A DNA stretch of 64,000 nucleotides from Lethocerus indicus (GCA_019843655.1 JACDQD010000010.1:620001-684000); one strand, 5' to 3'; positions 44,193-58,616 are shown, counted from the first letter of the stretch. Program-made: numbers and translations. The notes: generated by a model not told the origin, from the letters alone.

Positions 44193-45510
44193 CAGAACCC
44201 AATTCGGGTGCCAGTAGTTGTACAAACTATGTCTCCAAGTGTATAGCATAACGGTGGTATTTTATTTGCAATATATTTTTTCATATATTATGAAAAAATG
44301 GTAATTCAGGATTTGCAAAATAATGTTATTTATTTCTGTTAGGAGAAAGAGAATAGTTTAATAAACTTCATTAGTTATTGCTAATTCATAAAAGACTTCT
44401 GTTCAGTATAATTATTTTGTTGAAAATGATTTTTCCATGTTCCCATCATACAATGTCTAATTTTAAATGTTGGTGTCCAGTTTTTCTTTGCTTCTTTCCT
44501 TTTTGGTTTTGCCCAATTAAATTAGAACGTAATATTAAAGTAAACCTATCTTTGAAAAAATTCATCGTAAAATAAATTTTTAAAATTTGAATAGCTTTGA
44601 AGGAAAATCAGATTTTACAAAATACTTATTTATAATACATTGTTTCTGGTGGTCTAACTATGTATCTTTGTGTATTTCTAAGAAGGCATCATATTCTGTT
44701 TCTGCAAATTATGTTGAAATGAAACGTGGAATAATTTCTGAACCCATAAAATGTAACGAAAGGATCGAGTTTATTTTTAAAATAACCGCATGTTTCTCCT
44801 CCAAAAATGTTTTATTCTAGGACCAAGAAGCGAAGATAAGCGTTATCATAAATTTTCATAAAGATTGCATCCCAAACCACAATTCAGTACCAAACTTTAT
44901 AGAAAATATATCTAAATACTCCTCAGTATTAAAAAAATAGAAATGATAAAAGAGTTGGTTTTTAAATTTTTTTTCTTGGTATTCTAAATATTCTTTAATG
45001 TGTAGAAAAATGAGTCAAAGCGCTATATTCAATAACTGTATTTATTTTGCAATAAAAAGGTCAATTTTATGAATAAAAATTATTAATCTAAGGGTAAATA
45101 TTCTTATATTTTTAGGCTATCCTGGTACTGGTAGAACTCCGGAGAAGGTAGAAAATTGCCTGGAGTATTTAAGGAAAATAAATGTTTAAATACCTGTTTT
45201 GTGGTCTGCGAGGGCAGTCACTTTTGGCACTTTGGCATTTTTTTCGGGCATCCTCCTGTTGTCTGTTTGTCGTGTGTAACACGATAATGTTGTAATAGAT
45301 TTTCTAAAATTTAATCACCCGAATCAAGTACAAGAATGTCATATCTTCAGGTTCTTTCTTGCGGTGACGGGAACAGAAAAATTACTCATAAAATATTACA
45401 AAATATATTACACTTTAACGTAAATTCTGTTAAAATTTGACCTCTCGTTTAAAAAAAAAAAAAATTAAAATCAGTTTTGCCGTATATATTTTACATTGAC
45501 CACTCTCTGC
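43591..45510. other. Convergent intergenic region between ECSIT and NUBP2
   Basis: AT-rich spacer with a (TA)n at 44152-44189. Open frames at 44378-44575 and 44587-44820 have no recognisable homology. A short exon-like stretch at about 45116-45189 follows a good acceptor (TATATTTTTAG) and reads GYPGTGRTPEKVENCLEYL before a stop. It has no visible partner exon. Confidence 0.5.
45187..45256 (+). mobile_element. HpE-16: leader plus inner arm fragment
   Basis: Leader TACCTGTTTTGTGGTCTGCG joined directly to GCAGTCACTTTTGGCACTTT, so the middle of the arm is deleted. Confidence 0.75.
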
Positions 45511-46673
45511 TCAGTTTACGCTCTGGCGCCTTCGATCCGAAGAAGTCAGCGTAGACACCAAATTGTTGAAAAATTCTGCCGCAGGCGAATCGGGATGAGA
45601 AGCGATTGCTGAATCTTTACAGGAAGATATTTTCGGATCTATCGGTATACAACCCAAAAACGGGACCTGAGCGTGTTCCGAAAGCGATTTGCCACCGCCG
45701 GTCGAAAATATGTTGGTACATTCCTGAAAAAAAACTCCAATAAATAACCACAGTAAATATATATTGACTTAAACCGGGTAGAACTGGTTCTTTCGACAAA
45801 TATATTGACATTTTAAAATATTAAAATATATCGTGTCTGCAATAAAATTATTATTGTCGAGTATATAGTACTTAGTGTAAATACCAGAAAAGAACATAAA
45901 GTATCAAATAAATTTTGACATTAATATTAAGTTTCGGTACGGTCGACACACTACTTTTTAATACGGAAATTTTATTATAATGTAATTTTGTATCAATTTA
46001 AGGTCAATTTCATTTGATAGATAGAATATTTGACACTATTCATCTTGAGCTTTGTCTTAATTATGTAACTGCTGTTCGAATGTTCGATTTTTTAAGCAAT
46101 GACAGAATAAAAATCTGAAGTTTAAAAAACAACCCGAGTATTTTGCGTTGAAAGGGGAGCGATTTAATATTTTTTTTTCGTTTTACCGAACAAGTTGGAC
46201 AGACGAATCCGCTCATGTTTTCAACGATTCCTATAATCGGAATTCCAGTTTTCTTGCAGAACGTGACCTCCTTGCGGACGTCCTCGAGGGCGACGGCCTG
46301 CGGTGTAGTGACAATTACGGCGCCGTCGCATATTCCCCTGCAACAGTTGTTAACGATGATGAATCACAATCTATATCGAAAGCTCACGACTCGCGAAGAC
46401 TTGAAAAGTACTCACTTGACGTTTTCCATTACCGTAATGTGTTCGTCGGAAGTACCTGGCGGCGTGTCGATGATCAGGTAATCGACGTCCTGCCAGTAGA
46501 CGTCGTGCAGGAACTGTTTTATCATGGCTGGAGGGAAAAAACGAAAAAAAAAAAAACATTTGGATTAATTTATAGTTTCATGTAGTGCAATACTACAGTT
46601 TCAGCACTCTCACTCACTTCACTTGTACTGCCCAATTAAAAACATATACACACATTCCCAAAACAAGTATAGA

Positions 46674-46727
<54 letters not shown>

Positions 46728-48102
46728 TTTGTGGACCAATTCACAATGTGGGGACAAAGTAATCATTGGGATGTGAATTCTTTACTTAAAATTAAGTCTA
46801 CAAAATTCCGTTTTTCAAATAGGCGTAATGTAGTTTCGAAGTAATAAAAACACACTGAACGCTACGCATAATTTGTACTATGCTCTATGAAAATCAGGTA
46901 AATCATTTCCATCGAATTCAAGGTAAAAATTCTGCCGTTAACGCATAATATCGACCTAAGAAAAACTGGTGCATAAAATAATTATCAAAACGCTGGAGTA
47001 ACCTGCCGATTTTTATATTTTTATTTTAATTCTACGCATTTTAATGTTAATTTATAAAATGCTAAAATTATACTAATATTATACTATTATCCTTATCGAT
47101 GTTTTGACACATATCCGACCACGCGCCGCAGCAAACTGTACGGTTTCTACGACGCTCGAGCAAACCAAAATACTTCGCTCAGAAGTATTCGACGATTATT
47201 TTGACTAGATTCATAATCGGTTATCTGGATATCGTTGCCTTCAGAACAGTCCACGAACAACATTAAAATTTTCACCGTTATTTCTCCACATTTTTAACGG
47301 TATTTTTTTATACCCTACACATTTTATTTTATACGGACGACAATATACATATAACAATTCGGGATCGAGCGAACAACTCGAACGTAACTATGTAGATGAA
47401 TGAAAAAAAAAGTGTCGCTAAGGTCAATACGGGAGATCTCCCGAGATCGGCCAAGTGTTAACTTAAAACAAGTATGTGTCATATTGCCTGTTTTTTTGGG
47501 CCCGCGCCAAACGACGCTGTCGTTCCTGTTCTTCAAAAGGAATCCGATCGACATGACGGCGAGTTTCTGATCCCGATCTGCGTAAACGGGAACCCAGCCT
47601 TCGGGACACTGGTGAACCGGGCGTCCTTCCAGGCCCAACAGGTACGGTACGCTCGGTCCGCACAGGTCGACATCGAGCAAACCGACCTGCAAATAAATAT
47701 CGTCAATAACTACTGGTCTCCGAAAAACCACCCGAGCGGGCTCCGTCGGAAGGGCGGTTTTTTTTTTTTCGCCCTTTTCCTTCCGGCGGGGCCCCTCTCC
47801 GGTTTCGGATTCGGATGCGCGGCACCGGTGAGTCGGAAGCAAGCGAAAACAGAAGGAATATCATGAGATCCGGAAAGCCTGTTACGACCCCATTTATAAC
47901 ACCCGGGTACCAAAGAAAATTCAATGCTCCAGCAGTACAATATTATCAAGTCGGCTGTTTTCCGCAGGCGTCCCCCCCCCACCTTAAAGCCTTTCTCCTT
48001 CAGGGCGAGGGCCAGCTGTGTGCTGACCGTGGACTTTCCAACGCCGCCTTTCCCCGACAGCACTAGTAGGATACGTTTCACTCCTTTGATTTCCTCGACC
48101 AT
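45511..48102 (-). CDS. NUBP2: Cytosolic Fe-S cluster assembly factor NUBP2
   Basis: 264 aa; human NUBP2 is 271. Minus-strand exons: 48102-47983, 47686-47488, 46527-46416, 46337-46187, 45723-45511. It is a P-loop ATPase of the Mrp/NBP35 group, with the deviant Walker A motif KGGVGKST at residues 18-25, the switch segment DVDLCGPS, the Walker B-like [13 protein letters not shown], and C190-P-T-C193-S-E-C196, which holds the bridging Fe-S cluster. With NUBP1 it forms the scaffold that builds Fe-S clusters for cytosolic and nuclear proteins. Intron 2 seems to use a GC donor (ACAG followed by GCAATA) with an AG acceptor; no GT donor nearby keeps the frame. Intron 2 also contains a (TA)n tract (46679-46725). 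It shares a 152-bp gap with IFT56. Confidence 0.96.
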
Positions 48103-48254
48103 GGCTAAGAAGAAGAGGAGGAGGAGGAGGAAGAACCTTTCTGACCGCCGATAACCACAACTGTAACCTCCCCCCCCACCGCCCCGTATTACGTCACGGG
48201 CGCCTGATTAGAACCGGCCGTTGCTATGGAACCTGAATTCAAACATCCAGAACT
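48103..48254. promoter_or_regulatory. Bidirectional NUBP2-IFT56 promoter region
   Basis: The 152 bp between the two start codons must hold both 5' UTRs and the core promoter or promoters. It is GC-richer than its surroundings. It contains a purine-rich run on the NUBP2 side, a CRE-like ACGTCA at 48191-48196 and an X-box-like site near IFT56. No TATA box is visible. Confidence 0.8.
48220..48233 (+). promoter_or_regulatory. Candidate RFX X-box
   Basis: GTTGCTATGGAACC fits the ciliary-gene X-box pattern GYTRYY-N2-RRHRAC at 11 of 12 defined positions. It is 21 bp before the IFT56 start codon, within the short distance usual for X-boxes of ciliary genes. Binding is inferred. Confidence 0.6.
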
Positions 48255-51200
48255 ATGGTATGTCAACGCAAATTTGACTGTTTCACAATGAATATTTAAT
48301 TTCTTTTTCAATTAAACATTAGGAAATTAACAGATATCCAATTGGACTACACCAGTATAGAGCCCTTTAACACATTTTCAAATGATTTAATATATATGTA
48401 TATATATTCTATTTCAGATTCTGTCGAGAGTCAAACCGGCTGTCGGGCCGGGATCTTCTGAGAAACACGAGAGATCTGACCAAGTGCCGACGCTCGAAGG
48501 CTTCCTGTCGAAACGCGACTATACAGGGCTAATTACAATGCTGGAGGTTTGTTCGTTTCGCGAAGAGAAATTTTCATTTTACACCGCCTTCAATCGTCGA
48601 GACAATCCTTTTAAATCGAACCGCAACAAGTCTTAATCAAAACAATTCGGTCTATAATTTAATCTAAGGTATTATAATTTAAAAAAAGAAATTTTTGGAT
48701 TAGTACCGAATGTATCACCACGAAGTGGCGTTGCACATATTTCGAAGTACGTCAACACATCTTTGCACAGATAAGATTCTTCGATACGTTATATTATTCG
48801 GTCCTTTCCGAAACGTTCGGTATCAAAATTACATCGACCGGTTGAATTGTGTGTATGTGTATATGTGTGTATAAAAAGCTAAAACACGGTGAACCGAAAT
48901 GAGCATTCCCGTCGCATTTTACTATTTTATTTTCGCAAAGGTGTTGTACGCTGTGTACGGTGATGAAGCCTTAAAAGAACGGCGGTGTCGGTAACGGTTC
49001 GAAAAATTCCGGTCGGGGTATTTTTCATTAAAAGACGAGGATCACTCTGGACGTCCAGTGGAGGTCGATGATGACCGAATAAAGGCCATTATTGGGATTC
49101 GGATCACCATAGTTCGACACAAGGGACATTGCAGAGAAGCCGAATGCATCTTATACGTGCATTCAAAACCATCTACGGCTTATCTGTGCAAAGATATTGA
49201 CGTACTTAAAAATATGTACAACGCCACTTGTTGGTGAATTCCGCAATTACTTAGTTGTCAACCCAATAGTACAGAATAAAAAGGTTCATAATAATAGATT
49301 AAATTAATTAGAATTATCCCTTCGATTACAGTAAAAACATAAACAAAGTTAATAAAATAATTTATGTAAAAAATAGAAAAAGAAAATATAGTTTGATAAT
49401 CTGAAGGATTTCATTAATTGACAAGAAGGTTTAGAACTGTTAGAAAGAAATTTCTTTTTTATTTTAGTTTACAAACATATTAAACTATACAGAAAGTGGT
49501 TCAAGAAGCATTTTAATTTTATAGGTCATATATATGTATATAGTTGATGCATTATATTATTGTTAATTATGGATTGTCCTATTTTTTATGACAGTTTGAG
49601 CAGAACAGTGGGAAGGGTACAGTGATGACCGACAGATGGTTGGGCTATTGCGCTTTCCATTTGGGCGATTACAAGAGGGCGATGGCTATTTACGAATCTC
49701 TGCTGATATTGGACGAACCGCCATCCGATATAAACGTTAATCTCGCCTGCACTTACTTCTATTTGGGCATGTATCCGGAAAGTCACACGGTACGCTACCC
49801 CTATTCGTATGTCTTTGCATTTTGTATTGAATAGCGCGTATTGTAAATATGTAAAATTTTCTTGTTAGGCCATCATTAGTGCGCGATATTTAGATGTGTA
49901 AATTTTGGGGTAACCGATCATCTTTCGTGTCATTTTAACCGTTCGATTATTTGACCTTAAGCTAAATTATAGTAGCCTGCTAACCGAAATGACTTTCTAG
50001 TAGCATTTTTATCAGTTCAAGAGCCAAATATTTGAGCACCGACATTGTTTAGATTCTAAAATTCTAAAGGGGTTCTAACATTCAAATTAGTTTCAATAAC
50101 TTTTCATAACTGTTTACCGAAAATAAGCATCAATATAACATCTATATGTATGTTGTATCTACATGTACCTACATTTAATTTACGTTCCCTTTTTATTATG
50201 TTAAAGGTTGGAAACTATGTACACCCGTTTGTAGTGTTTATTTTTAATATTTCAGATTTTAGAAAAGGCGCCCCCGAGTGCTTTGAAAACTAGACTTCAA
50301 TTTCACTTATCGCATAAGATGGGCGACGAGACTCGATTAATGGAATATCATCAGAAGTTGGAAAACGTTACCGAAGACATGCTCTCGTTGGCCGCTGTTC
50401 ACTACCTCAGGTCACACTATCAGGAGGCGATCGACATTTATAAAGGAATCTTATTGGACAAAAGGTATATATTTTAATAATATATTACCGTTTATTTAAA
50501 CAGTAACTTATCACCTTATTTGATATACCTGTTTTGTGGTCTGCGAGGGGTTGGAATACTGTAGGTTCGTGATGTTTCTGTCTCCTCGGACATACAGCTC
50601 AAAAACATCAAAGTGCTAACAGTGACTAACACAGCGCTACTGAAGATGGTCTAGCAAAAGACCTAACCGGCGAGAGGAGACAGAAACATCACGAACCTAC
50701 ATTATCACCTTATTATTCTTCCGAGAAATTGTTATTTCCTTTGGCTAACAAAGGATGGAATTAAAAGGATTACTCCTTATATTATATTGCCACATTGTAT
50801 CAAGAGGCCACGACCATGCTTATTTCTCTGCGTTATTGCTTATTATACATTTATTTTTTAAACAATTTTTATTTATTAGTAGATAATCGTAGCAATTATT
50901 AAAGTTGCTTCTTGTACCATTCATTATTAACGTAGAATTAGTACGTTGTCTAACTGTAAATACCTATCTCCACTCGGATATTTTTTCGAATATTATTATA
51001 CCTAAGAATAGCCAGAGAAATGGACTAGGGTCAGAGAAAACTCACTCTTCTCATCTTAGGTTGAGTAGAAGAAAGAAATTTTAATTAAATTATACTTTCC
51101 TCTAAAAAAAAAATTATATTAGAGCGATGAAAAATTGTTGACGTTTCTATTCTCGTTATTTCAATATCTTTCAGGGAATATTTGGCTCTAAACGTTTATG

Positions 51201-54200
51201 TGGCGTTGTGCTACTACAAACTGGATTATTACGACGTTTCGCAGGAGGTTCTGAACACGTATCTGCAGAAATATCCCGATTCGGCAATCGCCATAAATCT
51301 GAAAGCTTGCAACCAATATAAATTGTACAACGGAAAGGCTGGAGAAGCGGAAATAAAGACTTTCCTGGTATGCTTATTTTTCGGCACGTTATCGTTGGAT
51401 TTTCACTGTAAAATTGTGCAGCCATAAAAACATATGGATGATGGGTGTTTAGAAATTATTATTGATTACTAGACGTGATGCTATCGAAATTTTTTCAGAG
51501 AAATATTAATAGTATTGCTGAATATTAAACGGATGTAATCATGTGCGATTAACAATATTATTTCTTCGAAATTGAAAAAAAAAAACCGGCAGAAATGCCG
51601 CATGGTTGGCATTGGAAAAAAGAATAATTAGAAATATTTTTCAGGATCAGACCACCACTTCATTCACTTTCGGTCATGACTTGATAAGGCATAATTTAGC
51701 GGTGTTCAGGGGAGGAAGCGGCGCACTCGAAATTCTACCACCGCTGGTCGACGTAATCTCCGAAGCCAGGCTCAACCTCGTCATATACCACTTTAAGCAG
51801 GTATGAAAACATATTCAACGCGCACAATGAAATGCACATATATCCAATGCATTTTATGCCCATAAAATTAGGCCGATTTGCTTTTCTCTTTGCTCTTCCA
51901 TTAACGCCGTATTCAATATGATTCGCAATATCGAAATTTGCGATTGACTGCATAATTTGGCCCTCCATCGAACATGAGCCGATTCTCAATTTTAGAAATG
52001 CATTTATATCGATCAAATTTATCAGTCTAAAATTGACCTGTGAACTCACTATTGTTTCTCGTGTTATCAATTTGAAAAAAAAAAATCATTGGTAACATTG
52101 TTTAAAATTATGTTATAATAATAGTGATTTCGTAGAAAGTATTTCATAAAATAATTCCTCGATTTATCTTTAAATTTTATTTCTTAATTAATCTCATTAT
52201 AAGTCCTCATTATTGTACGTATCTGACCGGATTATTCGTACAGAAAATTGTCTGTATTTACTGTACTGTAAACGGGATAACAGTCTGAATTTTGCCTGGA
52301 GTTGTACAATTGACTTTTTTCTGTTAAACCGGTCATTTTGTCGAATTGATTCGGATGCAACGAAGAGGAAATTGAAGTAGTATGTTTCATTTATTTTACC
52401 GTCTGCAAATCATTAAAATGTAAAATTAGTTTGGGGGTCGGTGAAAGTTTTAACTCGATCGCTTCACTCGTTTATTCGATCTTAAGCAATTTAAAACGGT
52501 CTATTTAATTGTTTTTGTCAGTAGGATTTCGTTAATAACACTACTGAGGTTCTATTTATTAATCATCCTGTCAGCCAAATAAACAGACTCTCAAAAGAAT
52601 ACCTTAAAATTAATACTACTATTATTATATTAGGGGTACCCGTAACTAATCGACATTTTGACTTTGGAATTCATTTTATTTCGCTAAAAAAGAAACTTTA
52701 ATTATTAATCTACTATATATCCACCGATATTATCAACGACTCTCTGCCAATTTTCCGGCAAATTTTCGATTCCCCTCTTGAGGAACTCCTCCCAAGACCG
52801 AAATACATCTTATCAAATTGTCGATCACTTTTGGGTACAAAATAATACTATAATTATTGTTGAATACTGTTATTATTGTTAGTAATATTTCTGTACGGTG
52901 TATGAAATCCACTTTTAATGGAATCATATTTGCAATTATTTTTACAGGATTTATGCGTTAGACATTCCTGCAGCAGCATTTATAAGTTTTAGAATAACTG
53001 AGTTCATTAACAACTGGGTGATGTAAAATTAGCAAAAAGTTGTTGACACAACAATAATCTTGAGATTTCATCGGGACAAACTTTTTTTTGTATTTCGTCC
53101 CAAAAGAAAATTTCGGTTTTTACCAAATTTTTGTATTTGTTTTCAACGGCATCTCCGTTATTTGAGTGAAAAAAAAAAATATTTAAAACGACACACTAAA
53201 TTCGCTTCTAATACAATCGAAAAATTATATTTACGCCCTTCGGCAGTAACCTAACCTGACTTTTTAGTGGCGCCGTTAAAATTCGTTCCGAGAACTTTTT
53301 ATTGCATTTTTATTTTATTTTATTGCATCTCTCTCGGATTAACCCCGTACATATATATGTATATATGTACATATATATTTTGGTCTCTGGAGGAGTTCTT
53401 CAAGAGGGGAATCGAAAATTTCCCGGAAAATTGGCAGAGAGTCGTTGATAATATCGGTGAATATATAGTTGATTAATAATTAAAGTTTTTTTAGCAAAAT
53501 AAAATGAATTACAAAGTCGAAATTATTACTTTTGGTCGTAATATTTTTTCCGAGCGAGAATATATATTATATATATATTGGGTAATACATTACTCATAAC
53601 TCTGAGTAATGTAAAATTACATTACAAAACAAAATGTTGAAACAACAATAATCTTTAGATTTCATTGGGACAAACTTTTTTTTTTTGTATTTCGTCCCGA
53701 AAGAAAATTTCGGTTTTTACGTCGATCCGTGTATTTGAGTGAAAAAAAATATTTGGAAGACGTCGGTGTCTTCCATTCGGAAATACGGAATTCCAACATA
53801 ACTTTTTAGTGGCCGTTAAGATTCGTTCCAAGAACTTTTTATTATTTTTTTTCATTTTATTTTATTTTTAGGGTATATCTCTTGGATGGACCGCGTACAT
53901 AGTTCTAGACCGTATTTATGTGTATGTATATACACGTCGGTTTCATGATATACGGCTTTGTATATTGTATATGTTTTTGTATTGGCCAGTTTCGATTTTG
54001 ATGTCTGCGAATAAATATTTCGCGTTTACTTTTCATCTTCCGCGTATATTTATTTCATCTGTTGGAAGATTTTTTTTTAAATACTATCCGCCGGCGTTAA
54101 ACTATTTTTTCCCAACTATTGTTTAACCTGTTCGGTTGATGAAAAATGTGTGTTGAATAAGCTAGTTTGGAAGACCGAAAATCGTTTGGTAATTAATAGA

Positions 54201-54773
54201 CAAAATTAATGATTTCTTGGCTTATAAATCCATTTAATTATTTATATAATTATCGTACGGTTGTAATACAATTTGTATAACATATTTCGTACCTTTTTTT
54301 TGTCTGATTATATTAGGTGTACCCAAAAGTAATCGACAATTTGATAAGATGTATTTAGGTCTTGAGGAGGAGTTCTTCACAAGAGGGGAATCGAAAATTT
54401 GCCTGAAAAGTGGCGGAGAGTCGTTTACTAATATCGGTGAATATATAGTAGATTAAAATTTCTTTTTTAGCAAAATAAAATGAATTCCAAAGTCAAAATG
54501 TCGATTACCTTTGGGTACGCCTAATATTTTTTCTGTCCGCGCTTCAATTTAACCTGTTCGGTTGATGAGGGCCGAAAATCGTTTTGTAATAACAGACAAA
54601 ATTCATGATTTCTTGGCTTATAAATCCATGTAATTATTTATATAATTATCATAGGGTTGTAATACAATTTGTATAACATATTTCGTACCTATAATTTGTC
54701 TGATGGATACAATACAAACATTTTATAAAAAAATGGCAAAGAATTGTTCAAATTATGCCATATAAACTGCAAG

Positions 54774-54840
<67 letters not shown>

Positions 54841-57800
54841 CAAAACTATGTTGACAATATGGCTATTTTAATGTTGAAATGATAAAAAATATATATATTT
54901 CGAATTTTATATTTCAGGGAGAATATTCCGAAGCTTTCGAGCTGATAAAAAATCTTGAACCTTCGGTACCGCAAGAGTACATACTGAAAGGCATCGTGAA
55001 TGTAGTCATCGGGCAGGACTCGGGTTCTGTGAGTATCAGAAATATAATATTTAATTGTTGTGGCCAACGTAAGTGCTTTAGCATAATTTATTGACATTGG
55101 GAAAACATATAGGAGAAACTTATTTTATTTTATTGATTATACAAGTCAAATGGAGAAATTTTCTGTAAAATCCATCCAATATTGTTTTCGGTACATTTTT
55201 TTTTCATCAACATACTCTTACACATACACATCATTATCACTTGAATAAATAAATCTGTTAATTTATATTTAAATATAGAGTTTAAGACCTATAATGTGTA
55301 TTAGCAGGCATAATTTTCCCTGGCTGGCATAATCATCATATCGATTATTCATAATTGTAGCACTACATAAAAAAAAAAATCAATTTGCTGTAATATTACT
55401 GCATAAACCGGAGTACGAGTGCATTTATAAATTTATATAAATGTTTCTTTGATTTTATTTTCTCTCATGTCGGGTGTTGTTTTTTTTATCAAACACAGAT
55501 ATTATTCCGAGAACTGTACTGTCATTATGGTTTTAACTGTGAGTTTTGTATCAATTCTTTTCCATTTCAAATGTTTTTACATTTTACAATTCTATTTCAG
55601 GTATAAGTTACATTTCGCACATTATTATTTTAGAAGCTATATATGAGTATTTATATTTTTTAACTTTGAAATTATTAGTTGACAACTGACAATATACTAG
55701 TATCAATAATAACTATGAATAATGACTTGCAGGCCAGTATTTATGAATTATACTTCAGGTTTTCCTAAATTTAGATTTATACTTCTTACTAAATTATTCC
55801 AAGAATATCGTCAGTTAATAATATTTTATAATTACCAAAAATCGTTTGACTCCTAGTCCAACAAATGAGTCAACCAAAAAACTTTTCCAATATTATTTTT
55901 TCTTATTTCAAGGTACTGAAAAATATGAATATCAACCGGGAAGTTGTATACAGCAATAATGAAGGCACGATAAAAAGATAAAATTACAAGTTCTAAAACA
56001 TTTAAACTAAAATTTATTAGGAAATATAATTTCTAAATTTAGAAAAATGCTATTACAATAAGTGGAAAATAAGTTATCGTATACGACATTCTATTTTAAA
56101 CCTGAGTTAAATAACAAGTATAAATAGTGGAAATATTTAAACAATTCATCATTTGCATATGTAACTTGTGCTGCGCTCTGAAGTAAATTTGATTGAATAC
56201 GGTAAATTTTAATTTATCCTTTTTAGGATAATTTAATTTCAATTGCTTGAATAGCTTTTATCTTTAATACGGTCTCGACAATTTGGCGCAGTACGTTATA
56301 GAACTGTTATGTAATATATTTTTAAAGCTGTGCCTACTTTTAAAGTATTCAATTGAATTTGAATTTAGTTTAACAGTATAAATATATTACGGGTTACCCA
56401 AAAGTGATCGAAATATCGACTTTGGAATTCATTTTATTTTGCTAAAAAAGAAACTTTAATTATTAATCTACAATATATTCGCCCCGATATTATCGACAAC
56501 TCTCTGCCGCTTTTCTGGCAAATTTTCGATTTCCCCCCCTTGAAGAACATCTCAAAACCGAAATACATCTTATCAAATTGTTGATAATTTTTGGGTACAC
56601 CTAATATCTATAATTGTAATATGGCGTTTTTTTTATGAAGAAGACCGAACATTTATGTTGAAACCGCAAAGCTTCATTTTATTTGTGTATATATATTTTT
56701 TTATGTAACTTCATGTCCTCTTCATTGTGTAACTTTTCTGCTGTATTAACATTGTGCAAAATTCAAATATCCTTGTCCCCAATACTTTCCTGTTGATGAT
56801 GATTCATTGAAAAAAAAACCTTTTTATAAATTGTATATAGCTACATTTTTAAATGATGTTTAAAGCTGTCTACTCTGCAGTTTTAAAATTTCACCTTCGT
56901 GTCCAATCTGGTTATTTTCCTTTAGTTCCAGTCGAACTTTCTCGACCCCCCCCGGTCAAGTAATTAAACTTCTTCTTTTTTTTTTTTTTTTTAAATTAAT
57001 TGCAGCGGGAACATCTGAAAATTGCACAGCAGTACTTCGAACTGGTGGGTAACAGTTTCAGCGAATGCGACACCATACCCGGCCGTCAGTGTATGGCTTC
57101 CGCATTTTTCCTCCAGCGACAGTTCGAAGACGTCCACGTCTATCTGTCGTCCATCAAGAGTTATTTTTTCAACGACGACAGTTTCAACTTCAACTACGCC
57201 CAGGTAATTCGACAGGTGGATTATGGTCGGTTCGATCATTTTTTTTTTTTTTGGCTCCACAGGGTAACTGCGCCAATTGCCTATTCACAGTCAGTTCACT
57301 TATGACCAACATGCGAACCAACATACATTATTAGGTACGGTCAAGACACTGTTTTGTGGTCTGCGAGGGGTCGGGATACAGCATTCAATTTGATTTGGTC
57401 TAAATTTCTACTTGAATTTGATCCGAATTTCAATATACAAAGCTATATTGAAACCGAACTGGATATCCAACCCTGCTAGCATCCAGAAATTCCATCCTCA
57501 ACGCTCCCCCCCCCCCGGGTATGTTTCCAATAGCGCTCATCAACATAAATGGTCATAAAATCCCGTCCGAATCCCTTTCCTCCGTTACCCGTCTATTATT
57601 ATCTTAAAAGCCGCTGCTTCGGAGATCTTCTCTGTCCAGAATAACGAGTCGGGAATGTGCCACCGGTGGGTGAATTCTTCATCAATAACAACCACCCCCA
57701 ATAAGACTGTTGATTGTGCAATAAAAAAAGGTTAAAAAAATTAGTTCAATATACCTGTTTTGTGGTCTCCGAGGGGTTGGAATACTGTAGGTTCGTGATG

Positions 57801-58063
57801 TTTCTGTCTCCTCTCGCCGGTTCGGTCTTTTGCTAGACCGGGGTTTCGGCCGCTCGCCATCTTCAGTAGCGGTGTTAGTCACTGTTGGCATTTTGGATGT
57901 TTTCGGCATCCTCACATGTAAAGTGCACTGTCACTTTACATGTACTGTCACATTGACAAAAAAAATATTTTGATATATATGTTATAATAAAAATTTTTGT
58001 CTTAACGCAATAAAAATGTTTCCATTCAACATTCGACATTTTGCTGGTTTAAACGAGTAATAA

Positions 58064-58109
<46 letters not shown>

Positions 58110-58616
58110 AACATTTCGTACATACACCACGTGACAATGTGAACGCAACATTCACCGGAGAATGTCGACATTTACCGCGTAAAATTGATTTTTTTTTTAA
58201 CGACGAATTTTTAATTATAAAAACTTGAAAATATTGATTTTTCACCTAAATTTTTTTTCCAGGCGAAAACCGCTTTGGGGAATTACAAAGAGGCGGAGGA
58301 AACTTTTTCAAATATAAGGAGCGAGAAGATACACAACGATTACATTTATCTGAGCCATCTGGCGAGATGCTGTGAGTGTAAAAATTGTATTCAATTGTAA
58401 CAATTCAATTGCATTTAATTGAGAATAAGCCGAAGCGCGGCGTTCGGTGAAGAAATATCGAAAGAATGTTAGGCGATAGCGTCGAATATTTAAAATGTCA
58501 ATTAGTATAAATTATCAAAGAGGAAGTGATATTGCTGCGCAATTTTCTTATCGGGCCAAAAATAAAAAAAAAACACTGGGACAGATTTGACACATATCGC
58601 CTTCTATGTCGACTTG

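Noticed and set aside
46148..46585. Plus-strand open frames over NUBP2 exons 3 and 4
   Set aside because: Antisense shadows of the NUBP2 exons.
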